NCBI RefSeq assembly: GCF_030646845.1
Contig: NZ_JAUSLE010000069.1
Location: 97,262 to 161,261 of the forward strand
Length of the DNA: 64,000 nucleotides
Direction: 5' to 3'
Origin: Rhodoferax sp.
GTDB lineage: Bacteria > Pseudomonadota > Gammaproteobacteria > Burkholderiales > Burkholderiaceae_C
This document shows, in pieces, positions 1 to 8,463 of this stretch. The notes beneath the pieces were generated by a model. It saw only the letters and a list, made by a program, of their open reading frames with translations, searched no databases and had not been told where the DNA came from. The translations under genes were made by a program, and so were the position numbers. Positions within the stretch are counted from its first letter, which is position 1, and each line of letters opens with the position of its first letter.

Positions 1-237
1 CAGCATGTCGGCAAAGGTCGCCAGCATGCCACCGTGGCAAATCTTCAGCGGGTTGGTATGCCGCTCTTCAACGCGAAACCCCAGCAGCAGGCGCTGCCCT
101 GTCCACTTGCCGTACAGCGGTCCGTTATGCGAAATAAATGGGCCACCGATCTTGACGGGCCGGAACCCTTCGGGAATGTTGTCGGGAGCGTCCGCGGCAA
201 TATCGTCGAAACTGGAATTGAGTTGGGTGTGGTTCAT
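1..237 (-). CDS. PaaI-family hotdog thioesterase, C-terminal part off the window
   Basis: The first 79 codons are visible and the gene continues past the left edge. The protein starts MNHTQLNSSFDDIAAD and reaches the segment HGGMLATFADML. In PaaI-type hotdog-fold acyl-CoA thioesterases the HGG-x-x-x-x-x-D segment forms the active site, so hydrolysis of a CoA thioester is the likely reaction; the acyl substrate cannot be told. The ATG is preceded by a purine-poor stretch with no clear ribosome binding site. It lies just downstream of clpB on the same strand, behind a strong hairpin, so it may be a separate unit. Family assignment is fairly safe, function is not. Confidence 0.75.
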   Translation of the reverse strand, partial: MNHTQLNSSFDDIAADAPDNIPEGFRPVKIGGPFISHNGPLYGKWTGQRLLLGFRVEERHTNPLKICHGGMLATFADML

Positions 238-299
238 AAGCTGCAGATTATCCAGGCCAACGAATTCGCCCGGTCAAAAGAACCACTACAAAGACGTTT

Positions 300-321
300 G
301 GCGGGCCATCGCTGGCCCGCC
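300..321 (-). terminator. Perfect 9-bp hairpin after clpB
   Basis: GGCGGGCCA and TGGCCCGCC flank a TCGC loop, 18 bp after the clpB stop codon. No T-run follows on the minus strand, so it is either an imperfect terminator or a 3' end stabiliser. Confidence 0.45.
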
Positions 322-338
322 AGCCTCACATCAGAGAC

Positions 339-2951
339 TTACTGCTCCGCGCGCCCAAAGCTGAACTGCCCTGGCGAGCGGATCGGATCCACATCGACCG
401 GGATCACGTCTTTGGGCAGGAACTTGCCTTCGAGCAGCAACTTGGACAGCGGGTTTTCAATCCGCTGCTGGATCGCACGCTTCAGGGGCCGCGCGCCAAA
501 GACCGGATCGAAGCCGACCTTGGCCAGCTCGGCCAGCGCCGCGGGTGACACCTCCAGTGTCAGATCCATCTTGGCCAAACGCGCTTGCAGCACCTGAATC
601 TGGATGCCGGCAATTTCGGCAATGTGCGCGGCGTCAAGGGCGTGGAACACCACGGTCTCGTCGATGCGGTTCAAGAATTCTGGCCGGAAGTGGTTTTTCA
701 ACTCACCCGTCACCGCATCCTTGATGTCCTCACTGTCCTGGCCCACCATGGACTGGATCAACTGCGAACCGATGTTGCTGGTCATCACGATCACCGTGTT
801 CTTGAAGTCCACGGTACGGCCCTGGCCATCGGTCAGGCGACCATCGTCCAGCACCTGCAGCAGCACGTTGAACACATCGGGGTGCGCTTTTTCCACCTCG
901 TCGAGCAGCAACACGCTGTAGGGCTTGCGCCGCACGGCTTCAGTCAGATAACCGCCCTCCTCGTAGCCCACGTAGCCGGGGGGCGCACCAATGAGGCGGG
1001 CCACCGAATGTTTCTCCATGAACTCGCTCATGTCGATGCGAATCAGGTGGTCTTCCGAATCAAACAGAAAGCCCGCCAGCGCCTTGCACAGCTCGGTCTT
1101 GCCCACCCCCGTAGGGCCAAGGAACAGGAAAGAACCGGTTGGACGATTGGGATCGGACAGGCCGGAGCGCGAGCGGCGAATCGCGTTGGACACGGCCGCG
1201 ATGGCTTCGTTCTGCCCCACCACACGCTGGTGCAGCTTGTCTTCCATCTGCAGCAACTTGTCGCGCTCGCCCTGCATCATCTTGCTCACGGGAATGCCGG
1301 TGGCGCGGCTCACCACCTCGGCGATTTCCTCGGCGCCAACCTGGGTGCGCAGCAACTGCGGACGGCCGCCGTCCTTGGCAGTCTTGGCTTTGCCTGCTTC
1401 CTGGTCTTGCGCCGCCTTGAGCTTCTTCTCCAGATCGGGCAACTGGCCGTATTGCAGCTCGGCCACTTTCGCCAGATCGCCCTTGCGGGTGAGTTCCTTG
1501 ATCTGGAAATTGAGCTTGTCGATCTCCTCGCGCACCTGGGCACTGCCCTGGGCACTGGCTTTCTCGGACTTCCAGACCTCATCGAGATCGGCAATTTCCT
1601 TTTGCAGCTTGGCAATTTCTTCGTTGATGAGTTCATAGCGCTTTTGCGACGCCTCATCCTTCTCTTTCTTGACCGCTTCGCGCTCGATCTGCAACTGGAT
1701 CAGACGACGGTCCAGCTTGTCCATGACCTCCGGCTTGGAATCCATTTCGATCTTGATCTTGGACGCGGCCTCGTCGATCAGGTCAATGGCTTTGTCTGGC
1801 AGGAAACGATCGGTGATGTAGCGGTGGCTGAGCTCGGCCGCAGCCACAATGGCCGGGTCCGTGATGTCCACGCCATGGTGCACCTCGTAACGTTCTTTCA
1901 GGCCGCGCAGGATGGCAATGGTGGCCTCCACGGTGGGCTCGCCCACCAGGATTTTCTGGAAGCGGCGCTCCAGTGCGGCATCTTTCTCGATGTATTTGCG
2001 GTACTCGTCCAGTGTGGTGGCGCCCACGCAGTGCAACTCGCCACGCGCCAGCGCCGGCTTGAGCATGTTGCCGGCGTCCATGGCGCCTTCGGCCTTGCCC
2101 GCGCCCACCATCGTGTGCAACTCATCAATGAACACAATGGTCTGGCCTTCGTCCTTGGCCAGGTCCTTCAGCACGTTCTTCAGGCGCTCTTCAAACTCGC
2201 CACGGAACTTGGCACCGGCCAAGAGCGAGGCCATGTCGAGCGACAAGACGCGCTTGCCCTTGAGGGAGTCCGGCACCTCGCCAGCGACGATGCGCTGGGC
2301 AAGGCCTTCGACAATCGCGGTCTTGCCGACACCGGGCTCACCAATCAGAACCGGGTTGTTTTTGGTACGGCGCTGCAGCACCTGGATGGCACGGCGAATT
2401 TCGTCATCGCGGCCAATCACCGGATCGAGCTTGCCCATGCGGGCGCGCTCGGTCAGGTCCACGCAATATTTCTTGAGCGATTCACGCTGGTCTTCTGCAT
2501 CGGCGCTGTCCACGTTCTGGCCACCACGCACGGCGTCAATCGCGGTCTCAAGCGACTTGCGGGTCAGGCCATTTTCTTTGACGATTTTTCCGATGTCCTG
2601 TTTGCTGTCGGTCAACGCGAGCAGGAACAATTCGCCGGCGACAAACTGGTCGCCGCGCTTGATGGCTTCCTTCTCCGCTGCCTGCAGGAGTGAGACCATG
2701 TCACGGCCGACCTGCACCTGCTCATGACCCTGCACTTGCGGCAGCTTTTTCATGGCGGTCTCGGCCGCCGCCAGCAAGCCCGGCACATTCACGCCAGCCC
2801 GTTGCAGCAAGGCCTTCGGGCCGTCCTCCTGGCGCAGCATGGCGAGCAGCACGTGGGCAGGCTCGATGTACTGGTTGTCGTTGCCCAAGGCGAGCGTCTG
2901 GGCTTCGCCCAATGCTTCCTGAAATTTGGTAGTGAGTTTTTCGATTCGCAT
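339..2951 (-). CDS. clpB: ATP-dependent disaggregase ClpB
   Basis: ClpB is the hexameric Hsp100 chaperone that pulls polypeptides out of aggregates together with DnaK. The 870 residues match the usual family length. In order there are the N-terminal Clp repeat domain, the first AAA+ module (Walker A GEPGVGKT near 204-211, Walker B VFIDELH), a long charged coiled-coil middle domain ([16 protein letters not shown]), and the second AAA+ module ([21 protein letters not shown]). Arginine-finger segments are intact. The start was set at MRIEKLT, with AAAGGA 5 bases upstream; a longer frame exists upstream but is not conserved in the family. It follows moaE by about 115 bp and probably has its own heat-shock promoter. 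Confidence 0.97.
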   Translation of the reverse strand: MRIEKLTTKFQEALGEAQTLALGNDNQYIEPAHVLLAMLRQEDGPKALLQRAGVNVPGLLAAAETAMKKLPQVQGHEQVQVGRDMVSLLQAAEKEAIKRGDQFVAGELFLLALTDSKQDIGKIVKENGLTRKSLETAIDAVRGGQNVDSADAEDQRESLKKYCVDLTERARMGKLDPVIGRDDEIRRAIQVLQRRTKNNPVLIGEPGVGKTAIVEGLAQRIVAGEVPDSLKGKRVLSLDMASLLAGAKFRGEFEERLKNVLKDLAKDEGQTIVFIDELHTMVGAGKAEGAMDAGNMLKPALARGELHCVGATTLDEYRKYIEKDAALERRFQKILVGEPTVEATIAILRGLKERYEVHHGVDITDPAIVAAAELSHRYITDRFLPDKAIDLIDEAASKIKIEMDSKPEVMDKLDRRLIQLQIEREAVKKEKDEASQKRYELINEEIAKLQKEIADLDEVWKSEKASAQGSAQVREEIDKLNFQIKELTRKGDLAKVAELQYGQLPDLEKKLKAAQDQEAGKAKTAKDGGRPQLLRTQVGAEEIAEVVSRATGIPVSKMMQGERDKLLQMEDKLHQRVVGQNEAIAAVSNAIRRSRSGLSDPNRPTGSFLFLGPTGVGKTELCKALAGFLFDSEDHLIRIDMSEFMEKHSVARLIGAPPGYVGYEEGGYLTEAVRRKPYSVLLLDEVEKAHPDVFNVLLQVLDDGRLTDGQGRTVDFKNTVIVMTSNIGSQLIQSMVGQDSEDIKDAVTGELKNHFRPEFLNRIDETVVFHALDAAHIAEIAGIQIQVLQARLAKMDLTLEVSPAALAELAKVGFDPVFGARPLKRAIQQRIENPLSKLLLEGKFLPKDVIPVDVDPIRSPGQFSFGRAEQ

Positions 2952-2995
2952 GTCAGTCCTTTGAATTCCCTCGCAGCTTGATGCTGATTGAGGAT

Positions 2996-3002
2996 TTTCA
3001 AG
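2996..3002 (-). promoter_or_regulatory. Possible sigma-32 -35 element for clpB
   Basis: The minus strand reads CTTGAAA here, 45-51 bases before the clpB start, identical to the sigma-32 -35 core. A matching CCCCAT-type -10 is not obvious; the nearest candidate is GCATCAAG. clpB is heat-shock controlled in most proteobacteria, which is the main support. Confidence 0.35.
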
Positions 3003-3013
3003 GGTCTGACCCT
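3001..3013. repeat. Palindrome AGGGTC-t-GACCCT upstream of clpB
   Basis: A perfect 6-bp inverted repeat around one central base, touching the clpB -35-like element. Similar GGGTCxGACCC palindromes are common as REP-like units in some proteobacterial genomes. Only this copy was noticed here. Confidence 0.45.
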
Positions 3014-3066
3014 GCCATTCGGTTGACATTAATCAAGGTAAGGACCCGGCGCCCTCCCCCAACCCG

Positions 3067-3564
3067 TCAAATGTTGCGAGCCTCGATACCCCATTTGGCC
3101 AGGGCTGCATCGTCCGAGACCCGCGCGTCAACCCAACGCGCACCCTCCGGCGTCTGTTCTTTCTTCCAGAACGGCGCCTGCGTTTTCAGGTAGTCCATCA
3201 GGAACTCGCAGGCCTGGAAACTCTCCCCGCGATGGGCCGAGGTTACCGCCACCAACACGATCTGGTCCAGCGGATGCAACACGCCAATCCGGTGAATGAC
3301 GCGGGCGCCAAGAATGTCAAAGCGCTTGTGCGCCTCGTCGATCATGGCTTCGATGGCTTTCTCGGTCATGCCCGGGTAGTGCTCCAGCTCCATGCTGCTG
3401 ATGCTGCCCGGGGTGCCAGCCGTCCGGTCACGAACAGTGCCGACAAAACTGCACACGGCCCCGACGCGCGCGTCGTGCGCCCGCAAGGCATTGATCTCGG
3501 CACTCACGTCAAAGTCGCCGGTCTGAATGCAGACGCGTGGGGTGGAAACCTGCAAATGAGCCAT
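3067..3564 (-). CDS. moaE: Molybdopterin synthase catalytic subunit MoaE
   Basis: MoaE is the large subunit of molybdopterin synthase. It inserts two sulfurs, delivered by the MoaD thiocarboxylate, into cyclic pyranopterin monophosphate. The 165 residues carry the family hallmarks: HRIGVLHPLDQIVLVAV, SAHRGESFQAC, and the lysine-rich active segment LKTQAPFWKKE near the C-terminus. The start MAHLQVS lies 19 bp after the moaD stop; an upstream in-frame extension overlaps moaD and was rejected. It is the last gene of the thrC-mobB-moeA-moaD-moaE run, and its direct partner MoaD is the gene before it. Confidence 0.95.
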   Translation of the reverse strand: MAHLQVSTPRVCIQTGDFDVSAEINALRAHDARVGAVCSFVGTVRDRTAGTPGSISSMELEHYPGMTEKAIEAMIDEAHKRFDILGARVIHRIGVLHPLDQIVLVAVTSAHRGESFQACEFLMDYLKTQAPFWKKEQTPEGARWVDARVSDDAALAKWGIEARNI

Positions 3565-3583
3565 AGGTAGATTCCGTGTGGGT

Positions 3584-3835
3584 TTAGCCGCCCGTGACCG
3601 GTGGAAAAAAGGCCACTTCTGCCCCGTCAACCAGTGCCACGGACTCGTCGCTCATGTCCTTGTTGAGCGCCATGCGCACAGAACGGCCCCGCGCCAGGCT
3701 CTCGGCATGGGCGCCGCCTCGGGCAATCAGCTCGTCACGCAGGTCCGACAGGGTGGTTGCAGCAGAGTCGAGGGACTCGCCGGGCACACCAATGGCCTCG
3801 CGGATGGAGGCAAAATATTTCACTGTGACCTTCAT
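3584..3835 (-). CDS. moaD: Molybdopterin synthase sulfur carrier subunit MoaD
   Basis: A ubiquitin-fold sulfur carrier of 83 residues. It ends in the required Gly-Gly (PPVTGG), which is adenylated by MoeB and thiocarboxylated before donating sulfur within molybdopterin synthase. The N-terminus MKVTVKYFASIREAIG is typical. Its ATG overlaps the moeA stop codon (ATGA), which suggests translational coupling. MoaE follows directly. Confidence 0.94.
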   Translation of the reverse strand: MKVTVKYFASIREAIGVPGESLDSAATTLSDLRDELIARGGAHAESLARGRSVRMALNKDMSDESVALVDGAEVAFFPPVTGG

Positions 3836-5079
3836 CCCATGATCTCCGCAAAAGGAACAAACCGGACCAGGTCGCCAGGCGCAATCGTCTGACCCGGCGC
3901 GTTGTCCACCACACCATCACCCCAGACGGCCGAGGTCAACACCCCCGAACTCTGGTTGGAAAACAAATCGAGCCCTCCCGCCGCATTGCGCCGCACGCGC
4001 AGGAATTCACGGCGCTTATCGGCCCTGGCCCACGTGAAATGGGCAGGTAATGCTATTGATTTGGTAGCAACATCGGCAACACCCATCAGTGTCAGCAGGA
4101 ACGGGCGTACCAGGACCAGAAAGGTAACAAAGCTCGACACTGGGTTGCCTGGCAGCCCGATGAAGTGGGCGTTCTGCACCCGCCCGTAGGCAAATGGCTT
4201 GCCGGGTTTGATGGCGATTTGCCACAGATCCAGCGAACCCAGCGACTGGACGGCAGGCTTGATGTGGTCTTCTTCGCCCACCGAGACGCCACCGCTGGTC
4301 AGAATCAGGTCGTGGTGCTGCGCCGCCCCCTGCAGGGCCTGCACCGTCGCATCCAGCCGGTCTGGCACGATACCCAGGTCGCTCACCTCACAGCCCAGGC
4401 GCAGCAGCAGCGCGCGCAAGAAAAACCGGTTGGAGTTGTAGATCGCGCCGGGCCTCATCTGCTCGGGTGCCACGGCACCGGGCATCACCAACTCGTCGCC
4501 GGTGGAGAACAAGGCGACCCGCGGGCGGCGCACCACCGGCAGCAGGTTCATGCCAATACTGGCCGCCAAGCCCAGTGAAGCCGGCGTCAGGCGCTCGCCC
4601 TTTGAGAGCACCACGGCGCCGCGCGTGACGTCCTCGCCGGCACGGCGAATCCATTGTCCCGGCGCTGGCATGGCCTTGATGCGCACGCCGCCGCCCTCCA
4701 CCACCTCGCAGTCTTCCTGCATCACCACCGCATCCGCCCCCGCTGGAATTGGGGCGCCAGTGAAGATGCGGGCCACGCTCATGGGCGCCAGCGGAGCACC
4801 CGGCGAGCCGGCCGCAATCCGCTGCGTCACCGGAAGCAGCCCTTGCGCTGGCTGAACATTGAGCGCCTGCGACACATCCGCGCAGCGCACCGCGTAGCCA
4901 TCCATGGAACTGTTGTCCTGCGGCGGCACGTGCAAGGCCGACACCACGTCTTGCGCCAGCACCCGGGCGTCGGCATCAAATGTCGAAACCGACTCCACAC
5001 CCTTCAGCGCCGTGGCAAATCCCAGCAATTCAGCCAGGGCGTCATCCAGCGATTTCAGGGGAAGGCGTGGCGCATTCAT
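3832..5079 (-). CDS. moeA: Molybdopterin molybdotransferase MoeA
   Basis: MoeA inserts molybdate into adenylated molybdopterin to finish the molybdenum cofactor. The 415 residues show the conserved segments in order: MDGYA, PIPAGADAVVMQED, RRAGEDV, STGDEL, SGGVSVGEEDH, KPGKPFAYG and GLPGNPVSSF. The stop overlaps the moaD start and the start overlaps the mobB stop, both as ATGA. Around residues 336-346 the coding sequence contains the right half of the window's 50-bp repeat in antisense orientation (peptide VATKSIALPA), so this stretch may be an acquired insertion. No catalytic residue looks lost. Confidence 0.96.
   Translation of the reverse strand: MNAPRLPLKSLDDALAELLGFATALKGVESVSTFDADARVLAQDVVSALHVPPQDNSSMDGYAVRCADVSQALNVQPAQGLLPVTQRIAAGSPGAPLAPMSVARIFTGAPIPAGADAVVMQEDCEVVEGGGVRIKAMPAPGQWIRRAGEDVTRGAVVLSKGERLTPASLGLAASIGMNLLPVVRRPRVALFSTGDELVMPGAVAPEQMRPGAIYNSNRFFLRALLLRLGCEVSDLGIVPDRLDATVQALQGAAQHHDLILTSGGVSVGEEDHIKPAVQSLGSLDLWQIAIKPGKPFAYGRVQNAHFIGLPGNPVSSFVTFLVLVRPFLLTLMGVADVATKSIALPAHFTWARADKRREFLRVRRNAAGGLDLFSNQSSGVLTSAVWGDGVVDNAPGQTIAPGDLVRFVPFAEIMG
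4041..4070 (+). repeat. Partial 50-bp repeat (right half) inside moeA
   Basis: Contains the hairpin half GCTAT-8 bases-GTAGCAA of the dispersed repeat. The left half is not recognisable. It is antisense to moeA and encodes VATKSIALPA, in the same antisense frame as the copy in earP. Confidence 0.5.
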
Positions 5080-5609
5080 GCGTAGGTCTCCAGGCAGTAC
5101 TCAAAACGGGCTTCGTTGGCTGTCAGCCAGTTCACAACCGCATCGGCATCGTTGAGATCCAGCACGGGCCGCTGCGTGGCATGGGGCAGCTGTTCCGGCG
5201 AATCCGTGGCAATCGCCACGATGAAATCATCATCCATATAGCGGGCGGGTTTGTCCGCCTGCGCCCGCCACACCTCGATCTTGAGCAGATCCGACTCTTT
5301 GAAGCCTTCCACCAGCACCCAGTCGACGCCCTCGTACAGTTCGGCAATCAACTGGTGCACGGAAAGCTGCATCGGTTGCTCAAATTCGCGCATCAACGCC
5401 AGACGCCTGTCCGACGCCACCACCACCTCAAAAGCACCCGCCTCGCGGTGCCGGTAAGTGTCTTTTCCGACATGGTCAATGTCGAAGCGATGATGGGCGT
5501 GTTTCACGACCGACACGCGCAGGCCCATGAGCCGGAACGCTGGAATCAGACGCTCGACCAGCGTTGTCTTGCCGGAGCCGGAATAGCCGGCAAAGCCCAC
5601 GACCTTCAT
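5076..5609 (-). CDS. mobB: Molybdopterin-guanine dinucleotide biosynthesis protein MobB
   Basis: A GTP-binding P-loop protein that assists MobA in forming the guanine dinucleotide molybdenum cofactor. The Walker A GYSGSGKT spans residues 8-15, followed by VVKHAHHRFDIDHVGKDTYRH-type family sequence and the aspartate-rich ELYEGVDWVLVEGF segment. The chosen ATG (MKVVGFAG) overlaps the thrC stop as ATGA. A TTG two codons upstream is possible but less likely. It is 177 residues, and it sits between thrC and moeA in an overlapping chain. Confidence 0.93.
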   Translation of the reverse strand: MKVVGFAGYSGSGKTTLVERLIPAFRLMGLRVSVVKHAHHRFDIDHVGKDTYRHREAGAFEVVVASDRRLALMREFEQPMQLSVHQLIAELYEGVDWVLVEGFKESDLLKIEVWRAQADKPARYMDDDFIVAIATDSPEQLPHATQRPVLDLNDADAVVNWLTANEARFEYCLETYA

Positions 5610-7045
5610 GTGCAATGCTGCGCAATGTAGGCTTTGACGGCATCCACGTCGGCCGCCATACGCGTCACGCGCTTGGGCAGGGCCTCAATGCCTTCAAATT
5701 TTGCCGGACGGTCCGGCTCGCGCCCGAGGGCCTCCACAATGGTGGCCGCAAACTTGATGGGCAAAGCAGTCTCCAGCACGATCATCGGCACGCCTGGCTG
5801 CAGGTGCTCACGCGCCACCTTGACGGCGTCGGCGGTGTGGGTGTCGATCATCACGCCGAAGCGCTCAAAGGTATCGCGAATGGTGGCCAGGCGATTGGCA
5901 TGGGTGCTCTTGCCGCTCAGGAAGCCATAGCGAGTGGCGGCTTCCTTGAATGCGGGATCGGCGCTCAGGTCGAAGCGGCCGTCCTTCCCCAGCGCATCAC
6001 CGAACAAGGCCTTCACGCGCGCACCGTCACGCCCCAGCAGGTCAAAGACAAAGCGCTCGAAGTTACTGGCCTTGGAAATATCCATCGACGGGCTTGATGT
6101 CTCGTGCGTATCGGCGCTGCCGCGCACGCGGTAAACACCGGTGCGGAAAAACTCGTCCAGCACATCGTTCTCATTGGTGGCGACCACCAGCTTGTCGATC
6201 GGCAAGCCCATCATGCGTGCCACATGGCCGGCGCAGACGTTGCCGAAATTGCCCGATGGCACGGTGAAGCTGATCTTCTGGTCATTCGCCGTGGTCGCCT
6301 GGAAGTAGCCAGCGAAGTAATACACCACCTGCGCCATCAGGCGCGCCCAGTTGATGGAATTGACCGTGCCAATTCTGTACTGGCGTTTGAACTCCAGGTC
6401 ATTGGACACAGCCTTGACCATGTCCTGGCAGTCGTCAAAGACACCGTCCACGGCGATGTTGTGAATGTTCGCGTCCATCAGGCTGAACATCTGCGCCTGC
6501 TGGAACGGGCTCATGCGGCCAAACGGGCTGGTCATGAAGACGCGTACGCCTTTTTTACCACGCATGGCGTATTCGGCCGCGCTGCCGGTGTCGCCGCTGG
6601 TCGCGCCCAGGATGTTGAGCTCTTCACCGCGCCGCGCCAACTCGTACTCAAACAGGTTGCCCAGCAACTGCATGGCCATGTCCTTGAAGGCCAGTGTGGG
6701 GCCGTTGGACAGGGCTTCGAGCCACAGGCTGTTTTCGAGCTTCTTCAGCGGCACGATTTCCTTCGTGCCAAAAACAGCCTCGGTGTAGGTCTTGTCGCAA
6801 ATGGCCTTCAGGTCGACAGCGGGAATATCGTCGATGTACAGCGACAGCACCTCGAACGCCAGCGCGGCATAGCCCTGGTCTCGGTAGACACCGCGCCACT
6901 TCAACAGCGTGGCGTCGTCCACCTGCGGGTAGTGCTCCGGCAAATACAGGCCGCCATCGGGCGCCAGGCCTTCGAGCAGGATTTCGCAAAAGCGTTTGCG
7001 CTCAGTCGAGTCGCTGGATGCAGCGCGGGTGGAGAGGTACTTCAT
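5606..7045 (-). CDS. thrC: Threonine synthase
   Basis: A PLP enzyme that converts O-phosphohomoserine to threonine and phosphate, the last step of the pathway. The protein has 479 residues, the length of the long proteobacterial and fungal class. The PLP lysine is K121 in LAFKDMAMQ, and the phosphate-binding GATSGDTGSAA is intact. The N-terminal segment APDGGLYLPEHYP is typical. Its start codon overlaps the hom stop (TGATG) and its stop overlaps the mobB start, so threonine and molybdenum cofactor genes form one overlapping chain. Confidence 0.97.
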   Translation of the reverse strand: MKYLSTRAASSDSTERKRFCEILLEGLAPDGGLYLPEHYPQVDDATLLKWRGVYRDQGYAALAFEVLSLYIDDIPAVDLKAICDKTYTEAVFGTKEIVPLKKLENSLWLEALSNGPTLAFKDMAMQLLGNLFEYELARRGEELNILGATSGDTGSAAEYAMRGKKGVRVFMTSPFGRMSPFQQAQMFSLMDANIHNIAVDGVFDDCQDMVKAVSNDLEFKRQYRIGTVNSINWARLMAQVVYYFAGYFQATTANDQKISFTVPSGNFGNVCAGHVARMMGLPIDKLVVATNENDVLDEFFRTGVYRVRGSADTHETSSPSMDISKASNFERFVFDLLGRDGARVKALFGDALGKDGRFDLSADPAFKEAATRYGFLSGKSTHANRLATIRDTFERFGVMIDTHTADAVKVAREHLQPGVPMIVLETALPIKFAATIVEALGREPDRPAKFEGIEALPKRVTRMAADVDAVKAYIAQHCT

Positions 7046-8391
7046 CAGGCCAGTTCTTCCTTGCGGATGCGGGTGATGGGCGCCAACACAGTGGGCAGGG
7101 CCTGCATCTGGGCCAGAGCAGCGTTCATCCTGGCTTCCACGCAGTCGTGCGTCAGAATGATCAGGTCGGTTTGCGTGGAGCCCTCACCGCCCACCTCGTC
7201 GGCTTCGCGCTGCAGCACCGCATCGATGCTGATGCCCGCCTCGGCCAGGATGCCGGTCACCTTGGCCAACACGCCGGTTTCATCCGCCACGCGCAAACGC
7301 AGGTAATAGCTGGTCACCACTTCGCTCATGGGCAGCACCGGCAAATCGCTCATCGCGTTGGGCTGAAATGCCAGGTGCGGGACCCGCTGCGCGGCGTCCG
7401 CCGTGTGCAGCCGGGTGATGTCCACCAGGTCGGCAATGACAGCGCTGGCGGTGGGCTCGGAGCCCGCACCCTTGCCGTAGTACAGGGTGGTGCCGACGGC
7501 GTCGCCCTGCACCATGACCGCGTTCATGGCGCCTTCCACATTGGCGATCAGGCGTTTGGTAGGCACCAGGCTCGGGTGCACCCGTAACTCGATGCCCGCT
7601 GAAGTGCCCTTGGTCGCGTCTGCCTCGCGACGCTTGGTAATCCCCAGCAATTTGATGCGATAGCCCAGTTGCTCGGCGTACTTGATGTCGGCAGCGCCGA
7701 GTTTGGTGATGCCTTCCACATAGGCCTTGTCGAACTGCACCGGAATGCCGAACGCAATGGCCGACATGATGGTGGCCTTGTGCGCGGCGTCCACGCCTTC
7801 GATGTCGAAGGTCGGGTCGGCTTCGGCGTAGCCCAGGCGTTGCGCTTCCTTGAGCACGACGTCGAAGTCCAGGCCCTTGTCGCGCATCTCGGACAGGATG
7901 AAATTGGTCGTGCCGTTGATGATGCCGGCAATCCACTGGATGCTGTTGGCCGTCAGGCCTTCGCGCAGCGCCTTGATGATCGGGATGCCGCCCGCCACCG
8001 CTGCTTCAAAGGCCACCATCACGCCCTTGGCAGACGCGGCCGCAAAGATCTCGGTACCGTGCACCGCCAGCAGCGCCTTGTTCGCCGTCACCACATGCTT
8101 GCCGGCCGCAATCGCTTCCAGCACCAGTGCCTTGGCAATGCCGTAGCCGCCGATCAACTCGATCACGATGTCAATGTCCGGGTTGGCGATCACCGCCCGG
8201 GCCTCATTCACCACCTGGACGCCCTCACCCACCAGGCCTTGCGCGCGCGCGACATCCAGATCCGCCACCATGGTGATCTCGATCCCGCGGCCGGCACGAC
8301 GCTTGATTTCTTCCTGGTTGCGACGCAGCACGTTGAACGTGCCCGAGCCCACAACACCCATGCCCAGCAGGCCTACTTGAATCGGTTTCAT
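7045..8391 (-). CDS. hom: Homoserine dehydrogenase
   Basis: NAD(P)-dependent reduction of aspartate semialdehyde to homoserine, the branch point to threonine and methionine. The 448 residues begin with a Rossmann nucleotide-binding segment (GLLGMGVVGSGTF). They continue with the catalytic domain (GIINGTTNFIL; EADPTFDIEG with the later catalytic-type lysine in DAAHKATIM) and end in an ACT domain (RVADETGVLAKVTGIL), which in this family mediates threonine feedback. It is the first gene of the overlapping thr-mo chain and lies downstream of the aminotransferase. A 50-bp repeat separates the two. Confidence 0.97.
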   Translation of the reverse strand: MKPIQVGLLGMGVVGSGTFNVLRRNQEEIKRRAGRGIEITMVADLDVARAQGLVGEGVQVVNEARAVIANPDIDIVIELIGGYGIAKALVLEAIAAGKHVVTANKALLAVHGTEIFAAASAKGVMVAFEAAVAGGIPIIKALREGLTANSIQWIAGIINGTTNFILSEMRDKGLDFDVVLKEAQRLGYAEADPTFDIEGVDAAHKATIMSAIAFGIPVQFDKAYVEGITKLGAADIKYAEQLGYRIKLLGITKRREADATKGTSAGIELRVHPSLVPTKRLIANVEGAMNAVMVQGDAVGTTLYYGKGAGSEPTASAVIADLVDITRLHTADAAQRVPHLAFQPNAMSDLPVLPMSEVVTSYYLRLRVADETGVLAKVTGILAEAGISIDAVLQREADEVGGEGSTQTDLIILTHDCVEARMNAALAQMQALPTVLAPITRIRKEELA

Positions 8392-8411
8392 AAAGTTTTA
8401 TTAGTTAAATT

Positions 8412-8460
8412 GGCCTCTAGCCACCGCACTATATGCGCAGACAGCTATCAATTAGATAGC
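8412..8460 (+). repeat. 50-bp dispersed repeat, copy between alaA-like gene and hom
   Basis: Left half GGCCTCTAGCC, centre TATATGCGCAG, right half GCTATCAATTAGATAGC, which can form a hairpin. It fills the 72-bp gap between the aminotransferase stop and the hom start. See the finding on this family. Confidence 0.75.
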
Positions 8461-8463
8461 AAT

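Noticed and set aside
585..2693. 702-codon open frame antisense to clpB
   Set aside because: It mirrors the codon pattern of clpB, has no recognisable domain, and is rich in His, Leu and Gln as expected of an antisense shadow.
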